Assembly: GCF_001649575.2 (NCBI RefSeq)
Contig: NC_051443.1
Coordinates: forward strand, 21,863,853-21,927,852
Reading direction: 5' to 3'
DNA: 64,000 nt
Origin: Kryptolebias marmoratus
Lineage: Eukaryota; Chordata; Actinopteri; Cyprinodontiformes; Rivulidae
Shown one piece after another: positions 58,212 to 64,000 of the stretch. Made by a program: the position numbers and the translations under genes. The notes under the pieces were generated by a model that saw only the letters and a list, made by a program, of their open reading frames with translations, made no database searches and had not been told where the DNA came from. The stretch's first letter is position 1. Each line of letters begins with the position of its first letter.

Positions 58212-61200
58212 GTAAGAGGAGCCGACAGATGCACAGTACAAAGAGGGACAGGTGACAACCTAAAGGACTGGGAGACGTGGAACGATCACGGGGGGATAAA
58301 ATAATAAAATAAAATAAACTGGTAAAATAAAACTGTAACAGGTTCCTACTTACTTGTTAGACATCCAGGCTGTAAGTCAAATGACCGTCACATAATTTGA
58401 ACAGACAAGTCCATCAATTATAAATGACCTGAGGAGTAAAAATAGTCACTTCCTGCTAAAAGGAACACATGAAGGTAATGTGGTCACACACTCTGCTAAG
58501 CTACAATCTTCACTTTTTACTTTTAGCCACAAACACATTTTTTAACACTAAAACCTTATGTTACTACTGTGTTCAGATGTTTAACATCAACTCTGTTTGC
58601 AGCAACATGAAGAATTTTTTTTTTTCTATTTGCATCATAGTTCTATTAGCTGCTCCCATTTTACATGTGACTTTTACTGTCCACACATCCTCACAATTAG
58701 ATGGATGAGGGTTTTGAGAAATAGTTCCTTTGACGCAAGGAAGTAAAACCTCTATAGAGAAAGAACTCGTACATCAATCATAATAAACATGAAGAGTTAA
58801 TAAAACCTTGGTAATGTTTCTTGTTGCTAAGTGGTTTAATTACATTGGTGGATTAATTACTCTGAAGTACTCCTAAGGACCTGGCAACAAAATAAGAAGC
58901 AAAAGTAGAAAAACTTACGACATATGACTTCTTCCAATTTGCTACGCAGCATTTATATTTAGTTCAAACCGTACTTTTTCAAGCAAACTGTGTTAATACT
59001 ATGAAACAATAAAAAATATTTTAACTGTTTTTATATTCTTTGTGTGTGTTGTAACATTTATATTGCACCTTAAGCCAAGACTGACTAGTACTTAAAAGCA
59101 AGCCACAAGAATCTCAAAATAAAGTATAAAATAAGAAGAGAGAATTATAATAAATTTGTTTAAACAAGAAATGAAGATAAAAATCATTATTTGCAACTGA
59201 TTTAAATATAAAAAGTGAACACACAATTAAACCTTCTAGAGACCAAGTTAACATGTAAGTTTTGTTTTAGCTGACCAACAAATCGTGATCTCAAAGAATA
59301 TGGGTCATGTTTTTATATATACATGACACAGAAAAGCATATAAACTGTCACATTTAAACAAGACAAACAATTACATTTCTACATTTATTCCTGATGCAAA
59401 TGATTTCTTGATTTTTAGGTTTTCTGTTGCTCATCTCTAGAACTAACAGTTTCAGTTCTATTAAAAAGATTTTCCCTATACTGCTAAAATTGTTTCTTTT
59501 TTTTTTATTTCCGTTAGTTAGTTCTCTAGTTCTACAAAAGATACAATCATCTGAACAGTTCGCATCCCATGCAAATGTCACTTATGCAAGAATGAGGAAT
59601 TAATATTTATCTTAAAAGAAAAGTGGGAAAAACTTTGTTTCACTCTTGCATGGGATATCATAGCCCGCAAAGGATTTTCTGAGACTTCCTAAACAACAGA
59701 TTGGTGAAGCTACAAACTCCGAATAAGATATTTTAATTACTCTGAGCAAAACAGAACATTTCTGAGATGGCAGTAATTGCAAATATGAAGGCCTGCAGGG
59801 TGGGAGTCATGAATGACAAGCCAAAAACCTGTTACATTTTTGCCAAACCAGCTTGAAAATCAATCCGCTGTAAAGTTCATGCTGGTCTGGCAAGTAACCA
59901 TCCATGATGTGGAGGTTAAAGTTTGCACCAACCGTGTATTTCCAGTAAAGACTAACATTTTGCCAAGCTCTAATAATCTCGCCAGTTAGCTCTTTTTCAA
60001 AGTCAACACAGCTCTGGGCAGAATAGTTAAGAGTGTTCACAGCTACAATAATCTTAAAAGATGTCGTTTTCATGGCTTAAATTGTAACAAAAAATTAAAA
60101 AGGGACAAGGTAATTCTTCACACCTTTTCTAAAATATTGTTGTTCAAGTCAACGTATGCAACCTTCACAGAACCCCTTTTAGTTTACTGCAGTGAAAAAA
60201 ATTGCAAAAACAGCTTAGAATTAAGAGTTATTTTTATCTATGAGAAAAATATACACACAAAAAAAAAACTAGTCCAGAGGTTCACATGCTATATTTGCAT
60301 AAAGAGGAGCATATTATTGACATTTAGTCCTTTTAAACAAGAAGGAAAGCAACGCATGCAAACCAACAATGAAAACATCCCGATAGTTTTAAAAATGAAT
60401 TTGTCTATTTGTTATATTAACAGTAAAGTATATTTTCAGCTTTATGGACCTTAACTAAACAAATGGTTGACGGCCATCTATGATGATTGCCACAATAAAC
60501 TAAAAGCAACAGTTAATTCACCTTGTTTATAAATGGATGCACAGCAGTTTAAAGTTTTATACTACCACAATTTTGTGTCTTACAGCTGCTGGCATGACAT
60601 GTTAAGTTAAATACAACGAAGTAAAATGGTGCAATAAAAAAATAAGAGCCCGATCAATACAATGTCTGTTTTGGGGTTGTGTATTTGTAGCCTGGCAACA
60701 AGTGAGCTGAGAGCTTCAGCAGGTAGCATGAATGAATTCAATGAGAACACAATATAGACAGAAAGCCACAGCCAACCTGATATCCATGGTTCATAGACAC
60801 GTCCTCTCAGTAATACATCACACCAGACAGAGCCATTTCCAGTAATGCATTTCAGAAACTAATTACAAACCCATTATGAAAACATGGCTTGAACTTGACC
60901 TTATAAATAATAAAAAAAGAGAAAAATATGTATATAATTCAACTTAAAGCAAAAATATCGGCAAAACTGAATTATTTTTCAAGAAAAGATGCAAAAAGAT
61001 TGAGTATTTATTATTACTATTATTCCAGATCCCAGTTATCAAAACATGACTCGTTGGTCTATTTTTTTTTTCTCCCAGTGCCTTGCACTATCACAGTCAG
61101 CTGACCACAGGAGGAGCCACAACTCCAAATCATGTCGTCAGAAACCTTTGAAGTGGCATGACCCTACGGCTTATAACTGTGGGAATTGCAGGAAATCAAA

Positions 61201-62074
61201 AAATAGATGGAGATAAGCATAACAGGTTGGAGAAAAAAAAATCACTTGCAACAATTTTTCTTTTTTTTTGTTTCTGTAAAGTAACTCTTAAAACACACAC
61301 AGTTCTTATAAAGTAAGAGCAGGGGATAAACTGCATGAACAGCAGCACAGAGGAATAGTAATACCCCCGATCTAGGCCCCTCAAAGTTGGTTTAATATCA
61401 AGGGCTGGCTCTTTGTTTCACCGTTTCTCACATACACATACGCACCCGAGAACAGTACGGCCTCAGAGCCAGCAAGCTGTTCTAAACTTCTTGGAGCAGA
61501 TTTCGCTCTAATTTAGAGTTGATTGCTGTTGGCCCTCTATGAGTGAGTAGTGAAATATGAGCATGGAGAGATGGAGGCTTGGACTTCGTTTAACTCCGTG
61601 TTCATTTGATTATACTGTAAGAGTGCGCGCACACACAAAGGCACTGGGTTGTCTCAATTTCTTTGTGAATACATGTATGCATAAATGTGTGAGTCTATGT
61701 CAAGGTCTATATAGAGCCAGTCTTTTTTTTTTAATTCTTTGCACATGTGATTTTTGGCTAGAGTTTGTGCAAAATCTAAGAACACTCTGCAAGTAAAAGC
61801 CAAGTTAAAGCACAGTATCTTTCCTTATTCTGAGTAAGAATTCTAAAGGTGACTGATTAAGCTATGTGGTTCTAAAGGTTAACTCAAGTTTATAAATTTA
61901 GAGTTCTAATTATTACTCAACAGCTCACCTTAAAAAATTTTACAACAAATAACAGAAATTATCTTATTAAATATGCACTAACAAGTTACTGTACATTCAA
62001 AAATTGACTAATTTACATAACAATGGGATTTTTTTATTTTACATTAAGTTTCTGCTCAGATATTGAGCATGATT

Positions 62075-62284
<210 letters not shown>

Positions 62285-63512
62285 GGATGTCATCTTTGCA
62301 TCTATTTTTTTTATTTTTGAGTTTTATGAAATGTGTGACCTACATGTTATTGGATTTTGTTTTTTATTAAATGTGCATAAAGTCCAAAAGTTCAATGAGC
62401 ACACCTGTTCCCTCCATTCCTCAAAAGTTTATTTCAGTCATCATGTTTGCAAGCAAAAATACACTCAATGTTTCCTCTTATAGAACAGACGTTTTTTAAC
62501 ATGTGGGCAGGCTACGATCCCAGAGGTAAACAGCAAGGTGTGTGGTGTCTCTTGTTTTTTTTCTCCATTTGTTTACAGTTAGGCTCATAATTAGGAGGTT
62601 GCCCACAGACTGCAAGACTGCAAAAAAGTCCAGCAGTGCATAAAAATGTTGTTTGTTTTTTTTTTTGTTTGTTTCAAAGGAGACTTGATTAGGGGCAAAC
62701 TGCAAGTGAATTTACATGGTGTGATTCACAGACTGTATCAGACTGTTTTTTTTAAATAAAATAAAAACACTTGTATTTAGCAGCTATTTCATTGATTGCT
62801 CCACATTTGTGACTAAATGAACAGCATACAAATAGAGATCTGCTGTAAATCTGGAGGACATTAATATTGCAAAACCCTTTTTTGGCGATTGTATCATTTG
62901 TTGTACAGCAGAATAAGAGTCCAACAAAAAACTGAGCTCCCACAGGTCAAATGACAGCCAACAAATTACAGCCTGAGTGTAATCCAGTCTCTTTTATCTA
63001 AAAAAACAAAAAAACTACTACAGACAAATCACTTTCCTACAACAGGAAGACAATTAGTGACGATATAAACAGCCATGTGTGATTAAGCCAATCCCAAACA
63101 AACACCCAACCTAACTGAACATACTTGTAAACATACTTGGCGAATAAAGCTGCCTTGGACATTGCTTCGCACTGCATCATCGCCGTGAAGCATCGCAGAC
63201 TTCCACAGTGAATAAACAAGTGTGCACTGACGTCACACTGCAAGATTTGTTAGTGAAGATCAAATTTTGCCATCAGTATTTGCAGTTACATGCTTGGATC
63301 TTTCTCTTTCACTAAAGAATTTAGACTTTTCCAACACACTGAAGCTAGAGAGGAGTGATCTCAGACCATGAACTTTGACCCATATACTTGTTTCACGGGG
63401 TAGACACTCAAAGAAATATAGGCAGACTGTTATCAATTTAAGACAAATACCTTATAGCTTTTTTTTTATTCTTCCTACCACTTAACCCCCACTTCCTACT
63501 CCTGAGACACCC

Positions 63513-63708
63513 TCAGGCTTCATCTTTCTGCATAGTCTGTTTGCATTCCTGCTGAACACTATTTAAAGACTTCATCACTGCACTGGTAAAAGGAATGTGG
63601 ATCTGCAGTGGGACCTCCATGCCATTGTCTCCATCTTTTCTCTGAGAATGTGTTTCCAAAAAATGCAGAGTCCATTGACTTTGCACGGTTGCCCTGCTTG
63701 AGCTGGGG
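63513..63708 (-). CDS. Possible terminal exon of an unidentified gene
   Basis: On the - strand a pyrimidine-rich acceptor (ctttcttcttgtatatttatttgcacag, split here by the exon start at 63708) precedes 65 codons in one open frame: PSSSRATVQSQWTLHFLETH, then MEVPLQIHIPFTSAVMKSLN and ending QTMQKDEA before TGA. AATAAA on the - strand lies about 40 nt downstream (near 63470). The composition looks protein-like, but no family was recognised and the preceding exon would be beyond the window. Chance remains possible. Confidence 0.35.
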
Positions 63709-64000
63709 CTGTGCAAATAAATATACAAGAAGAAAGAGCTGAATGGAGACCGATCCTGTTTATCGCATCAACAAGTGCTTTCAGTTGACATTATTTCGGA
63801 GTTTCATTTATACTCTGCCAAGTGAGGATCACAGCCCGAGAGCTGGAAACAATAACAAGTAAATGAGAGCCAGTAAAACTACAGTGTTGTTTTTTTTTTT
63901 TTTTTGGAATTTGGAGCCTTAAAGACAGATCACAAACCACCACATACCACAAAAACAACACTTACTACAGACCAGGGAAGTTGCTTTTTGATCAAACTAA
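63709..64000 (-). other. Flanking DNA at the window end
   Basis: AT-rich sequence with a T/A homopolymer at 63888-63905. If the exon at 63513-63708 is real, this is its upstream intron. Nothing else was recognised. Confidence 0.3.

Noticed and set aside
59807..60073. 88-codon open frame on the - strand
   Set aside because: No known homology, no splice sites or start context, and it sits in AT-rich unannotated DNA. Length is within chance for the window.

Overview
The window is nuclear DNA from a vertebrate, almost certainly a bony fish and probably a percomorph. It is AT-rich, with short exons in long introns, abundant (CA)n, (TAA)n and (GATA)n microsatellites, and dispersed repeats of teleost type: a Tc1-like relic, an RTE-type LINE fragment, a tRNA-derived SINE and small terminal-inverted-repeat elements. 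Nothing bacterial is present, and there is no operon, CRISPR array or rRNA gene.

Three protein-coding genes can be supported. (1) On the + strand, 5391-12034 holds the last three coding exons of cntfr (ciliary neurotrophic factor receptor alpha), including a perfect WSDWS box and a hydrophobic C-terminal tail that fits a GPI-anchor signal. The earlier exons lie left of the window. (2) On the + strand, tmem267 (human C5orf28 homologue) is complete in two coding exons, 22786-23669, with a likely 5' UTR exon near 21460-21541. (3) On the - strand, il11ra (interleukin-11 receptor alpha) runs from its signal-peptide exon at 41370 down to its stop at 31648. It has ten canonical coding exons whose splice phases all agree and which together encode 398 residues.

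The most unusual structure is inside il11ra. The exon pair encoding the membrane-proximal cytokine-binding (D3, WSXWS) domain is present twice in tandem, as 34449-35094 and 33720-34251. Both copies have open frames, matched lengths (164 and 145 bp) and matched phases. The second copy has lost the AG acceptor of its first exon (AG to TG), but an in-frame AG lies 18 nt further in. The second exon of that copy has intact splice sites and could replace its twin.

Region by region: 1-5390 cntfr intron with a degenerate repeat; 5391-12034 cntfr 3' exons; 12035 to about 14100 probable cntfr 3' UTR, followed by a long (TTTTG)n tract; 14.6-21.4 kb intergenic with a terminal-inverted-repeat element, a LINE tail and a SINE; 21.4-23.7 kb tmem267; 23.7-31.6 kb intergenic sequence and il11ra 3' sequence; 31.6-41.4 kb il11ra, whose first introns contain an internally deleted RTE LINE; 41.4-63.5 kb a long stretch without a recognised gene (possibly the il11ra 5' UTR intron plus intergenic DNA) with a Tc1 relic, a hAT-like MITE and a GACA/GATA tract; 63.5-63.7 kb a possible last exon of an unidentified - strand gene.

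cntfr and il11ra encode alpha subunits of the IL-6/gp130 receptor family and are close neighbours on human 9p13. Their linkage here supports both identifications.
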